Source of the DNA: UBA2897 sp036733925 | Lineage (GTDB): Bacteria; Bacillota; Negativicutes; Selenomonadales; Selenomonadaceae | Reading direction: 5' to 3' | DNA length: 64,000 bases | Assembly (NCBI GenBank): GCA_036733925.1 | Contig: DAIMZO010000005.1 | Span: 1 to 64,000, forward strand | In this document: piece after piece, positions 43,292-51,174 of the stretch | Numbering within the stretch: the first letter of the stretch is position 1 | Layout: every line of letters begins with the position of its first letter | Translations under genes and position numbers: made by a program | Notes under the pieces: generated by a model | What the model saw: only the letters and a program-made list of their open reading frames with translations | The model's database searches: none | Told to the model about the DNA's origin: nothing

Positions 43292-43315
43292 CCGGTATTC
43301 CCCTCGGAATACCGG
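43292..43315 (-). terminator. Terminator of the rplU-prp-rpmA operon
   Basis: Perfect 10-bp stem (43292-43301 with 43306-43315), 4-base loop, followed on the minus strand by TTTTTT. Confidence 0.85.
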
Positions 43316-43422
43316 CTCCTTCCTTGTCACAACGCATCTTCACGCCGAATATTCCAATATAGGACCAAATACAGAAATACCTGCGCCATCGCAGGGATAA
43401 CGCAGGTACGTCCAATCTGCTA

Positions 43423-43716
43423 TTACATAGCTTGTTCTTCAGCCGTATAAACGCTGATCTGGCGGTTATACTTGCCCTTGCGCTCGATGGCTACCTTGCC
43501 GGCAACCTTCGCGAACAGCGTATCGTCCTTGCCGATGCCGACGTTGTGGCCCGGATGGAAATGCGTGCCGCGCTGGCGGACGAGGATGCTGCCAGCCGTT
43601 ACGACCGTGCCGGCATGCTCCTTGACACCGAGACGCTTGGACTCGGAATCACGGCCGTTACGCGTGGAGCTGACGCCCTTCTTATGAGCGAACAGCTGCA
43701 AATCGAAAGTAAACAT
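43423..43716 (-). CDS. rpmA: Ribosomal protein L27 with Prp-cleaved N-terminal extension
   Basis: A 97-residue large-subunit protein. The N-terminus MFTFDLQLF precedes the mature start AHKKGVSSTRNGRDSESKRL. This nine-residue extension, cut after Phe, is the Firmicute/Fusobacterium signature requiring the Prp protease encoded directly upstream. The core (RGTHFHPGHNVGIGKDDTLF) is standard. ATG at 43716 has GGAGG about 8 bases upstream. Mature L27 reaches the peptidyl transferase centre, so processing is essential for ribosome function. Confidence 0.96.
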   Translation of the reverse strand: MFTFDLQLFAHKKGVSSTRNGRDSESKRLGVKEHAGTVVTAGSILVRQRGTHFHPGHNVGIGKDDTLFAKVAGKVAIERKGKYNRQISVYTAEEQAM

Positions 43717-43721
43717 GGATT

Positions 43722-44054
43722 TCACCTCCGCGCGGAGTCCCTTTGCTCCGATATACTCACTGCCTCCGGCGCCTGCGCCGCAATCTGGCGCAGGCCGAGA
43801 AGCATGGTCTGCAGAAGGTTTTCCGTTGCGTCATCCGGCGCGTCCCTCAAGGCAACCTCCATATCGCCGCTCTCGACGCGGTAATCCACCGCGGCATGGA
43901 GCTGCTCGAGGAGCCCGAGGAGCGCCGTCTGCGCGAGGACCGATACCCCGGCGCAAACGATGTCTTTGCCATATTCCGCCATGCCGCTGTGGCCGCTGAC
44001 GGAATACCCCGCAATCCTACCCTCTGCATTCAGAAAAAGCCGAACCTTGATCAT
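43722..44054 (-). CDS. prp: Ribosomal-processing cysteine protease Prp
   Basis: A 110-residue protease (YsxB family). The catalytic pair is visible as GYSVSGHSGMAEYGKDIVCA with His at about 22 and Cys at about 34, followed by VSVLAQTALLGL. It removes the N-terminal extension of L27, encoded next. The stop-start spacing to rpmA is 5 bases, and it shares a base with the end of rplU, so all three are co-translated. Confidence 0.95.
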   Translation of the reverse strand: MIKVRLFLNAEGRIAGYSVSGHSGMAEYGKDIVCAGVSVLAQTALLGLLEQLHAAVDYRVESGDMEVALRDAPDDATENLLQTMLLGLRQIAAQAPEAVSISEQRDSARR

Positions 44055-44365
44055 CAGGCTTCAATCTTCTCGATGACAACCTTCGTGTACGGCTGACGGT
44101 GGCCCTGGCGGCGGCGATAGTTGGACTTCGCCTTGTACTTGAAGATGCGGATCTTCTTGCCTTTGCCCTGGGCTTCCACCTTGCCCGTTACCTTGGCACC
44201 CTCGACGACCGGCTTGCCGACTTTGACGTCGCCATCGCTGACCACCGTGAGAACCTCGTCGAACGTCACGGCATCGCCCTCTGCTACGTTGAGCTTCTCG
44301 ACGAAGATCTCGTCGCCCTCAGCAACCTTGTACTGCTTGCCGCCCGTTTTGATAATCGCGTACAT
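44054..44365 (-). CDS. rplU: Ribosomal protein L21
   Basis: A 103-residue large-subunit protein. MYAIIKTGGKQYKVAEGDEI, VEKLNVAEGDAVTFDEVL and the C-terminal KAKSNYRRRQGHRQPYTKVV are family signatures. GGGAGG precedes the ATG. Promoter and a 130-base leader lie upstream; the order rplU-prp-rpmA is universal in Firmicutes. Confidence 0.97.
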   Translation of the reverse strand: MYAIIKTGGKQYKVAEGDEIFVEKLNVAEGDAVTFDEVLTVVSDGDVKVGKPVVEGAKVTGKVEAQGKGKKIRIFKYKAKSNYRRRQGHRQPYTKVVIEKIEA

Positions 44366-44495
44366 GAAAACACCTCCCTATGGATTACTCGCCAGCTTCG
44401 GCGCAGCGAAAACGCTGACTTCCCAGCCCCGCTGTGCGGTTGGGGATAGCCGCGCAAGCGCACAGCTAATCCGGACACACTTCATGCGTCCACAG
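44366..44495 (-). promoter_or_regulatory. rplU 5' leader, candidate L21-type autoregulatory leader
   Basis: A 130-base untranslated leader between the predicted transcript start and rplU with several GC-rich inverted segments (for example GTGCGCTTGCGCGGC and CAGCGTTTTCGCTG on the minus strand). Firmicutes are known to carry an L21 leader motif at this place. I could not verify a match to its consensus by eye. Confidence 0.45.
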
Positions 44496-44501
44496 TTAAG
44501 A

Positions 44502-44530
44502 ATCATAACATAGCCCCGCATCGATGTCAA
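44502..44530 (-). promoter_or_regulatory. rplU operon promoter
   Basis: Minus-strand TTGACA (44525-44530), exactly 17 bases, then TATGAT (44502-44507). Predicted start about 44495. Confidence 0.85.
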
Positions 44531-44746
44531 GAGAAATTCCTGCGTCTGTCTTGGTTTCCGCAGATTTCTTTTGCTCGTACTTCCGCGGCGTTCTAAAAAA
44601 TGGCTCTTCGGGCATCCCTGTGGGTAAGGAATGTTCGGTTGGGTCACTGATACTTTACAGGAATCAACATGGTTTTTCAATAGCTGATTTCAGCCAGGGG
44701 CAGGGCATTCACCCACGATCATGCCCGAAGCCTCAAAAATAAAAGC
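44531..44746. other. Non-coding spacer between ribosomal operon and pectin locus
   Basis: I see no convincing gene, RNA or repeat in this stretch; short frames present have poor codon use. It joins two convergent-away regions: the rplU promoter on one side and the GH105 terminator on the other. Confidence 0.4.
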
Positions 44747-44784
44747 AAAAAGTGCCTGCAACCGCATGGTCACAGGCGCTTTTT
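44747..44784. terminator. Terminator after the GH105 gene
   Basis: A 12-bp stem with one G-T pair (44747-44758 with 44773-44784), A-run on one side and T-run on the other. Confidence 0.8.
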
Positions 44785-44827
44785 ACTTTCTTTGGATTGT
44801 ATATCGTTTCTCTATCCTGCTTTTAAA

Positions 44828-45940
44828 TCAAAGCCGCTCGTATTCGGCTGCCGCGAGGATGAACGGGCCAAGGCCTTTCGGCTCGTTGGTGACGATTGGC
44901 TCGCTGATGTAGTAGGCAAACGAACCGTCGCGCTCGCCGTAGGCTTTGGTCGGCTTGCCGCCGAGGCCTGCGACGAAGCAGATCTTGTTGAGGTCGATGG
45001 TGCCCATCGGGGTCTCGCAGATGAATTCGTCAAGCAGGCCCTGATAGCTGAGTTTCGCGAAGTCGCGCATCTTCTCTGGCAGGTAGCCGAGGCGGACGCC
45101 CTTGAACAGGGAGTACGCGATCATGCAGGAGCCGGATGCCTCGAGGTAGTTGCCCTTGCGGTCGCCGCAGTCGAGCACCTGATACCAGACATGGCTGTTC
45201 TTGTCCGCGACCTTCAGCAGGGCCTCCATGGTCTCGTTGTAGATCTTGATGAGCTCGCCGCGGTACTGGTTGTCCTCCGGCAGCTGCTCGAGCGTGTCGA
45301 CAATGGCCATGCAGAACCAGCCCATCGAGCGGCTCCAGAAATGCTTTGAGAGGCCCGTCACCGGATCCGCCCATGGCTGCTTGCGCGCATCGTCATAGGC
45401 GTGGTAGAGCAAGCCGGTCTTCGGGTCGAGCGTGTGCTTGCGCGCGATGATGAACTGGCGTGCGATGTCGTCGTATTCCTTCGGATCCTTCGTGAACTCG
45501 CTGACGTATTTCGCGTAGAACGTCGCGCCCATGTAGAGGCCGTCGAGCCAGATCTGCTCCGGGTAGATCTCCTTATGCCAGAACACGCCTTCCTTCGTGC
45601 GCGGATGATGCTCGATCTGGCTGCGCAGCAGGTCGAGGGCCTTCTTGTAAGCCGGGTCATGCGTGGCCTGATAGACCGTCAGCAGGATCTTGCCGTTGTT
45701 CAGGTGGTCGATGTTGTACTCATCGACGCTGTAGCCGCGGATCGTGCCGTCTTTCTGCACGAACGTGTCGGTGCAGGACTTCACATAGTCGAAATATTTC
45801 TGGTCGCCGGTCTGCTTCCATACCTCGGCAATGCCGTCGAGGGTCAGGCCGAACTCATAGGCCCAATAGCTCGTGAGGTCAGTCTTGCGCGCGATGACGG
45901 AGTCCGCCATCCACTGGGAATACGGTTTGTTCTGTGCCAT
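44828..45940 (-). CDS. GH105 unsaturated rhamnogalacturonyl/galacturonyl hydrolase
   Basis: A 370-residue (alpha/alpha)6-barrel hydrolase of the YteR/YesR type that removes the unsaturated uronic acid left at the end of pectin oligomers by lyases. Visible landmarks are YWAYEFGLTLDGIAEVWKQT, YNIDHLNNGKILLTVY (with the first conserved Asp), EQIWLDGLYMGATFYAKYVS (the catalytic Asp region), HFWSRSMGWFCMAIVDTLEQ and LEASGSCMIAYSLFKG. There is no signal peptide, so it is cytoplasmic. AAGGAG precedes the ATG. It is the last gene of the GH28-transporter-GH105 run, which suggests it acts on imported oligomers. Confidence 0.92.
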   Translation of the reverse strand: MAQNKPYSQWMADSVIARKTDLTSYWAYEFGLTLDGIAEVWKQTGDQKYFDYVKSCTDTFVQKDGTIRGYSVDEYNIDHLNNGKILLTVYQATHDPAYKKALDLLRSQIEHHPRTKEGVFWHKEIYPEQIWLDGLYMGATFYAKYVSEFTKDPKEYDDIARQFIIARKHTLDPKTGLLYHAYDDARKQPWADPVTGLSKHFWSRSMGWFCMAIVDTLEQLPEDNQYRGELIKIYNETMEALLKVADKNSHVWYQVLDCGDRKGNYLEASGSCMIAYSLFKGVRLGYLPEKMRDFAKLSYQGLLDEFICETPMGTIDLNKICFVAGLGGKPTKAYGERDGSFAYYISEPIVTNEPKGLGPFILAAAEYERL

Positions 45941-45958
45941 GATACTTCTCCTTTTGAC

Positions 45959-45991
45959 GATACCGGCTCACCGAAGCGGCGAGCCGGTATC
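45959..45991 (-). other. Intercistronic stem-loop between transporter and GH105
   Basis: Perfect 11-bp inverted repeat (45959-45969 with 45981-45991). No T-run follows, so it is more likely an mRNA stability or processing element than a terminator. Confidence 0.5.
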
Positions 45992-46029
45992 CAATTGTTA
46001 TGCGATTCAGGGATTAGGGGATTGGGGGA

Positions 46030-47562
46030 TCAGTTTGCGTATTTTGCCTGCGCCTCGCTGTGGCGGTGCATGACATCGTTATGACCGAAGCACTGTTCGT
46101 ACTTCCAGCCCGTGAGCGCCTCGACCGCAGCTTTCGTCTCCGGCGTGACGTCGGCCATGCTGCCGCCAGCGCGGATGCGGTGCACCTCGTCGACGAGGAG
46201 CTTGTGGTTCTCTTTCGTGAGCTTGAGGTTGCGGCTGATCAGCCAGATGACGACGCAGAGGGCAATCGGCACGACGATCGTCATGATCAGGACGCCGTCG
46301 ATGGCGCTTGCGGACTGCTGGCCAGCGCCCTTCTCAAAGCCGAAGAGCGAGAGGCCGACGCCGAGGAGGAAGCCCTCCGCAGCGGATGCGACTTTCGAGA
46401 GGAGGCCGTTGACACCGGTGAAGATGCCCTCACGGCGCTCCATCGTGACCGCCTCATCGATATCTGCCATGAACGGCAGCTGGAATACCGGGATATAGTC
46501 TGCACCGGCCTTGCCGATATTGTTGATGATGGCGAGAACCGTCAACCAGACGATGACCATGTGCTCCTCCATGCCGAAGTGGCCGAGGTACAGCGCATAG
46601 TAACCGAGCAGCGAGACCGTGACGATGACGCCGACGACCTTGAACGCGAACGGGCCGCCGTAACGATAGCAGAGCGTGATGAAGATGGCGAGTGCGACGA
46701 AAGCGACGAGCGTGGAAAGCGAGGTGATGATAGACGTGGCGCTCTTCGTGAGGCCGAGGGCATAGACGACGTAGTAGGTGAATACGCCGGCCGCGAGGTT
46801 CTTGTAGATGCCGATGAAGAGCATCATGCCTGCATGGAGGCGGAATGCGCGGATACGCATCGAAGCGAACACGTCGTTGACGAGCTTCAGCAGGACGTGA
46901 TGGACGGAACCCATCTTATCCGTGTAGTGGATGTCCTCCGGTGCACGCTCGTACGTGAGTGCGTACACGACGAGCAGGGAGATGGCCGTCACGATGGCGT
47001 ACGACAGGCCGGTGTAGAAGTATGCATCGATGCTGTCATCGCCGAGGCGCTGGAAGAAGAAGGCCGGGAAGAGCAGGGCGATCGTCGAAGCGAACGTGCC
47101 GCAGTACTGTTTTGCCGAAACGAGCTTCGTCTTCTCGGAAGCGATCTGCGTCATCTCTGCCGGCAGCGTCGGGCCCGGAACCATGACGGACGTGAAGACC
47201 ATCTCATAAATCATGTTCGCAATCAGGTAGAACGCGAAGGAATGGCCCGGCGTCCAGAGGATCGGATAGGTGATCAGGACGAGCGGCGCGCCGGTCAGGA
47301 TGAACAGGCGCCGACGGCCGAACTTGCGGCCGATCCTCGTGCGGCCCATATTATCGGAAATGAAGCCCATGACCGGGTTGCCGACCGCATCGATCAGGCG
47401 TGCAATCGTAAAGATAAGTCCTGCCTGTACGGCCGGGATCTCGCAGGCCGATGTGTAGAACAGCATCAGGAACGCTGAGGACAGCGCCTGCGTGCCGCCA
47501 CCGAGGAAGTTCAGGCATGCATAGCCCAGAACGTTCCACCAGGTAACTTTCCGTGTTTTCAT
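46030..47562 (-). CDS. GPH-family (glycoside-pentoside-hexuronide) cation symporter
   Basis: A 510-residue transporter with about twelve hydrophobic segments. The N-terminal WWNVLGYACLNFLGGGTQAL, the loop ARLIDAVGNPVMGFISDNMG and RTRIGRKFGRRRLFILTGAP are GPH/MelB-type. The C-terminal cytoplasmic tail (about 60 residues) is soluble. Such proteins import oligosaccharides or uronides with Na+ or H+; here the likely cargo is a pectin-derived unsaturated digalacturonate or rhamnogalacturonan disaccharide, from context. ATG at 47562 was chosen because GGGAGG lies 8 bases upstream. Confidence 0.9.
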   Translation of the reverse strand: MKTRKVTWWNVLGYACLNFLGGGTQALSSAFLMLFYTSACEIPAVQAGLIFTIARLIDAVGNPVMGFISDNMGRTRIGRKFGRRRLFILTGAPLVLITYPILWTPGHSFAFYLIANMIYEMVFTSVMVPGPTLPAEMTQIASEKTKLVSAKQYCGTFASTIALLFPAFFFQRLGDDSIDAYFYTGLSYAIVTAISLLVVYALTYERAPEDIHYTDKMGSVHHVLLKLVNDVFASMRIRAFRLHAGMMLFIGIYKNLAAGVFTYYVVYALGLTKSATSIITSLSTLVAFVALAIFITLCYRYGGPFAFKVVGVIVTVSLLGYYALYLGHFGMEEHMVIVWLTVLAIINNIGKAGADYIPVFQLPFMADIDEAVTMERREGIFTGVNGLLSKVASAAEGFLLGVGLSLFGFEKGAGQQSASAIDGVLIMTIVVPIALCVVIWLISRNLKLTKENHKLLVDEVHRIRAGGSMADVTPETKAAVEALTGWKYEQCFGHNDVMHRHSEAQAKYAN

Positions 47563-47602
47563 GATTTCTGCCTCCCAAAACAACTTGTTGCACAGGTTCT
47601 AT

Positions 47603-49111
47603 TCACTCTACTGCAATGCTTGCAGAATCGGGTAATTCGCCGATATCCTCCGTGACATCGTTCTGGCGGATACCGTTGATCGTGACATTGTCGATGCAGA
47701 GGTTCTCGATATGCTCGAAGATGGCCTCGCCGCGGACCCCTTGCAGATCCATATTCCGGAATGTCACATTCTGAATCGGCGACTCCACGAAGCCCCGCAG
47801 ATAGAACGGGTACTTCGCATCGATGCTGCCGCCCTCCTTCGTCCGGAAATCCTCGAGCGTCACATTGCGCAGGATCGGCATGTGATGGCCGTTCTTGCCC
47901 TCCTCGTAGAAGAAGTTGCAATGCACGACAGCGATGCGCGACTTGTTCACGACGCTGCGGCGCACGTAGATGTTTTCCAGACAGCCGCCTCGCTTCGCGT
48001 TGGTCTTGAACCGGATCGGGTAGTTGAGGTTCGGGCTGTCGAAACTGTTGTCTTCCGCGAAAACGTTCCGCACGCCCCCCGATATCTCACTGCCGATTGT
48101 GATTCCGCCATGCCCGTTGCTGAAGCGGTTCCCGCGGATGATCAGGTTCTCACAGGGTACGTTGACGCGCCGTCCGTCGTGGTTCCGCCCGGACTTCACG
48201 GCGATGCAGTCATCGCCGGTCTCGAAGTAGCAGTCCTCGATCAGCATGTTCTTCGTGCTCTCCGGATCCACGCCATCGTTGTTGTAGAGGTTAGTTTGTA
48301 CGTGGATTCCCTTGATCAGCACGTTCTCGCAGAGAACCGGGTTGACCTCCCAGAACGGCGAGTTGCGGATCGCGACATCCTGCACAAGCACGTTCTTGCA
48401 ATGGATGAACTGCAGGAACGGCGGGCGCAGGGTCGATACCGTATCATCGAATATCCGCTGCTCCGGCGGAACATCCGCATCGCCATCGGCAAAGAGCTTC
48501 TGGCGCTGGAACTCCTGATCCGTCTCACCGAAATATCCGAATTTCCACGGCATCCAGTTGAATTCGTCCGCACAGCCATTCAATGTACCTGTACCTGTTA
48601 CCGCTATATTTTCCGCACCGTCCGCATAGATGAACGGTGAGAAATTCATGCATTCAACGCCTTCCCAGCGGCTGAACCGGACCGGATAGTAGCGGTTCGT
48701 CTTGTTCCGCATGAAGCGGAGCTCCGCGCCGTAGGCGAGGTGAAGCTCGACGCCCGATTTCAGCTCGAGCGCGCCGGTGTAATACGTGCCATCCGGGATC
48801 ACGACGATGCCGCCGCCATCGGCCGCCGCATCATCGATGGCCTGCTGGATGGCTTTTCCTGAAAATGGAACCTTCTGAATATTGCGGATCAGATGCTTGC
48901 TCCGATAGGTCAGGTCTTTCTTCAGTTCGTCTTTCGTTCCGCTGTACGGCCCATCCGGGTGTGTGAAGAACTCTTCCTCCTCCACGGTCACCAGCGCCGC
49001 GTAACGGTCGGACGTCACATCGTAGGTCTTCCCCATCGGTCGCCTCTCGGACAACGGCTCGGTGCAGCGTTCAATTTCATCATAGAGCTTCTGATTCCAG
49101 CTGAACTCCAT
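47603..49111 (-). CDS. GH28 polygalacturonase-like hydrolase, cytoplasmic
   Basis: A 502-residue right-handed beta-helix enzyme. GH28 motifs are intact: NNDGVDPESTKN (first catalytic Asp), FETGDDCIAVKSGRN (two further Asp), GNRFSNGHGGITIGSEISGG (His/Gly) and a turn rich in RFKTN. No signal peptide is present, so it should be intracellular and probably exo-acting on short imported oligomers. Its N-terminal 60 residues are unassigned. The ATG at 49111 has GGGG about 9 bases upstream; a GTG at 49126 is an alternative. First gene of the pectin locus; it ends 40 bases before the transporter start. Confidence 0.92.
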   Translation of the reverse strand: MEFSWNQKLYDEIERCTEPLSERRPMGKTYDVTSDRYAALVTVEEEEFFTHPDGPYSGTKDELKKDLTYRSKHLIRNIQKVPFSGKAIQQAIDDAAADGGGIVVIPDGTYYTGALELKSGVELHLAYGAELRFMRNKTNRYYPVRFSRWEGVECMNFSPFIYADGAENIAVTGTGTLNGCADEFNWMPWKFGYFGETDQEFQRQKLFADGDADVPPEQRIFDDTVSTLRPPFLQFIHCKNVLVQDVAIRNSPFWEVNPVLCENVLIKGIHVQTNLYNNDGVDPESTKNMLIEDCYFETGDDCIAVKSGRNHDGRRVNVPCENLIIRGNRFSNGHGGITIGSEISGGVRNVFAEDNSFDSPNLNYPIRFKTNAKRGGCLENIYVRRSVVNKSRIAVVHCNFFYEEGKNGHHMPILRNVTLEDFRTKEGGSIDAKYPFYLRGFVESPIQNVTFRNMDLQGVRGEAIFEHIENLCIDNVTINGIRQNDVTEDIGELPDSASIAVE

Positions 49112-49253
49112 TCCTTTCTGCCCCACTTTCTCGTATTTATCGTTTCTTTATGCTTATATACTATCATTTTCTCTCGTTGGGTCACAGAGAATATATTTAG
49201 ACAAATCATAAGATTTTAAAGTAGTTCCATTTTTGTAAAAAAAGCACAAAAAA

Positions 49254-49293
49254 GACTGCCGCACGAGCTCGAAAACGAACGCGTGCGGCAGTC
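49254..49293 (-). terminator. gpsA terminator
   Basis: A 12-bp stem (49254-49265 with 49282-49293), followed on the minus strand by TTTTTTGTGCTTTTTTT. Confidence 0.85.
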
Positions 49294-49304
49294 CCGCGGA
49301 ATCT

Positions 49305-50304
49305 TCAGGCCATTTCGGATTTGGTGGAGCGAAGGAAGAGCTTCGTGAGCTGTTCCTTCGGATCCTTGTGATGATGGACGATCTCGTAGACCGTCTGGCA
49401 GATGGGCAGCTCGACGCCGTATTTCTTCGAGAGATCCATGAGCGCCTCGACCGTGTAGACGCCCTCGGCAAGCTTCGTGAACGGCTTGCCCTTTATGAGA
49501 TCCTCGCCGAAGCGGCGGTTGTTGCTGTGCGGCGAGAACAGGGTCGCCTCGTAGTCGCCGAGATGCGAGAGGCCGTAGACCGTCATCTTGTCGCCGCCCA
49601 TCGCCTCGATGAGCCGCGAGAGCTCGCGCGTGCCGCGCGCCATCAGTGCGCCCTTCAGGCTGCTGTAGCCGAAGCCGTCGAGCATACCGGCCGCGAGGCC
49701 GATGACGTTCTTCGCCGCCGCGCCGATCTCCGTGCCGAGCAGATCCTCGCCGTAGTAGAATCGGATCAGCGGGCTCGAGAAGATCTCGACGACCTGCTTC
49801 GTCAGCAGGATTTCCTTCGCCGCGATGACCATACAGTTCGGCACGCCGCGCAGGAAATCCTGCACATGGCCCGGGCCGACCCAGACCGCCGCGCGGCTGC
49901 CCCAGCCCGTCTCCTCGTCGAATACAGTCGTCAGGCGCTTGCCCGTGCCGATCAGTATTNNNNNNNNNNNNNNNNNNNNNNGTGCCGATCTCGAGGCCCT
50001 TCATGCAGAGCACGAACACGCGGTCTCCGATATCGTATGCCGCGAGCTGCCGCGAGAGCGCCCGGAACTGCTGCGAGCTGATGGAAATGACGAACACCTC
50101 GGCCGACGCCACGGCGGCCTGCAGGTCATCGGTCAGCTGCACCGATCCCGGCAGCGTCAAGTACTCGTTCCGGCGCGTCTCCATGAGCTCCGATAGATGC
50201 TTGGAGCCGGGACGCCCCCAGAGCGTGACCTCGTGGCCGATATGATCCGCGTACCAGGCGTGGAACGACCCCCAGCGGCCGCAGCCTAAAACCGTTATCT
50301 TCAT
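49305..50304 (-). CDS. gpsA: NAD(P)-dependent glycerol-3-phosphate dehydrogenase, interrupted by an assembly gap
   Basis: Both halves are clear. The N-terminal Rossmann part begins MKITVLGCGRWGSFHAWYAD and reaches VLCMKGLEIG. The C-terminal half starts GTGKRLTTVFDEETGWG and contains GFGYSSLKGALMARGTRELS and the closing YEIVHHHKDPKEQLTKLF. Between them are 22 N (49960-49981), and the frames do not match across it. The nine bases GTGCCGATC occur on both sides (49945-49953 and 49982-49990), so removing 37 bases restores one frame of 320 residues with a natural join. It makes sn-glycerol-3-phosphate for phospholipids. See findings. Confidence 0.93.
49960..49981. other. Run of N (assembly gap)
   Basis: 22 undetermined bases inside gpsA. 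The flanking sequence suggests that the contig ends in fact overlap. Confidence 0.95.
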
Positions 50305-50329
50305 CCGTTTTCCCCTCTTTTCCTGCCTG

Positions 50330-51100
50330 TCAGGCCGATTTCTCCACTTTCGCGCCGGTCAGGTCGCGCACGACGACGCCCGCGATGATCAGGCCGACGA
50401 CGGACGGCACGAACGAGATGCTGCCCGGCACCGCGCGCCGGAAATCGCAGTTGTTCGCCGCACCCGGCGGACAGATGCAGTTCGCACCGCAGCCGCTCAT
50501 CGCAACCTTCAGCGGCTTTTCCTTCGAATAGACGACCTTAAGCTTCTTCACGCGCTTCTCCTTGAGCTTCTTACGCATGACGCGCGCGAGCGGGTCGACG
50601 CTCGTCTTGTAGATATCCGTGACCTCGAACAGGGTCGGGTCGAGCTTGTTGCCGGCGCCCATGCTGCTGATGAGGGGGATGCCGCGGCGGTCGCACTCGA
50701 CGGCGAGGCTGATCTTGCCCGTCACGGTGTCGATGGCGTCGACGACGTAGTCGTAGCGCGTAGCGAAGAACTCGTCTGCCCGATCCGGCTCGTAGAACGT
50801 CTCGATGCAGTCGACGACGGCCTTCGGGTTGATGGCGAGGATGCGCTCGCGCATGGCCTCCGTCTTTTTCTGCCCGACGGTCTTCGTCAGCGCGTGGATC
50901 TGCCGGTTCAGGTTCGTCAGGCAGATCAGGTCGTTGTCGATCAGCACGATATGGCCAACGCCCGCGCGCGCGAGCCCCTCGGCGGCATAGGAGCCGACGC
51001 CGCCGACGCCGAAGATGGCGACCGTGCTGGCCGCGAGCTTGTCCATGCCTTCCTCGCCGAGTAGCAGCTCCGTGCGCGAAAACCTTCCCAGATTTCTCAT
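50330..51100 (-). CDS. tcdA: tRNA threonylcarbamoyladenosine dehydratase (TcdA/CsdL)
   Basis: A 256-residue E1-like ATPase that cyclises t6A at position 37 of ANN-decoding tRNAs. The nucleotide loop is FGVGGVGSYAAEGLARAGVG, followed by LIDNDLICLTNLNRQIHAL and VVDAIDTVTGKISL. The C-terminal Cys-rich turn SGCGANCICPPGAANNC and VPSVVGLIIAGVVVRDLTG are family-typical. Earlier annotated as a HesA/MoeB/ThiF protein; this subgroup is recognised by RFSRTELLLGEEGMDKL at the start. Confidence 0.94.
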   Translation of the reverse strand: MRNLGRFSRTELLLGEEGMDKLAASTVAIFGVGGVGSYAAEGLARAGVGHIVLIDNDLICLTNLNRQIHALTKTVGQKKTEAMRERILAINPKAVVDCIETFYEPDRADEFFATRYDYVVDAIDTVTGKISLAVECDRRGIPLISSMGAGNKLDPTLFEVTDIYKTSVDPLARVMRKKLKEKRVKKLKVVYSKEKPLKVAMSGCGANCICPPGAANNCDFRRAVPGSISFVPSVVGLIIAGVVVRDLTGAKVEKSA

Positions 51101-51133
51101 TGGATTTCCTTTCTGCTTGTTTCGTCAAAAATG

Positions 51134-51166
51134 CCGGAAAGCCGTCCTGAGCGGATGGCTTTCCGG
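51134..51166. terminator. Bidirectional terminator between ftsZ and tcdA
   Basis: A 10-bp stem (51134-51143 with 51157-51166) with T-rich sequence on both sides. Confidence 0.8.
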
Positions 51167-51174
51167 CCCCGTTT

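Noticed and set aside
43365..43405. Hairpin (ACCTGCG...CGCAGGT) right after rpmA
   Set aside because: Only seven pairs with a long loop and no T-run; the better terminator is at 43292-43315.
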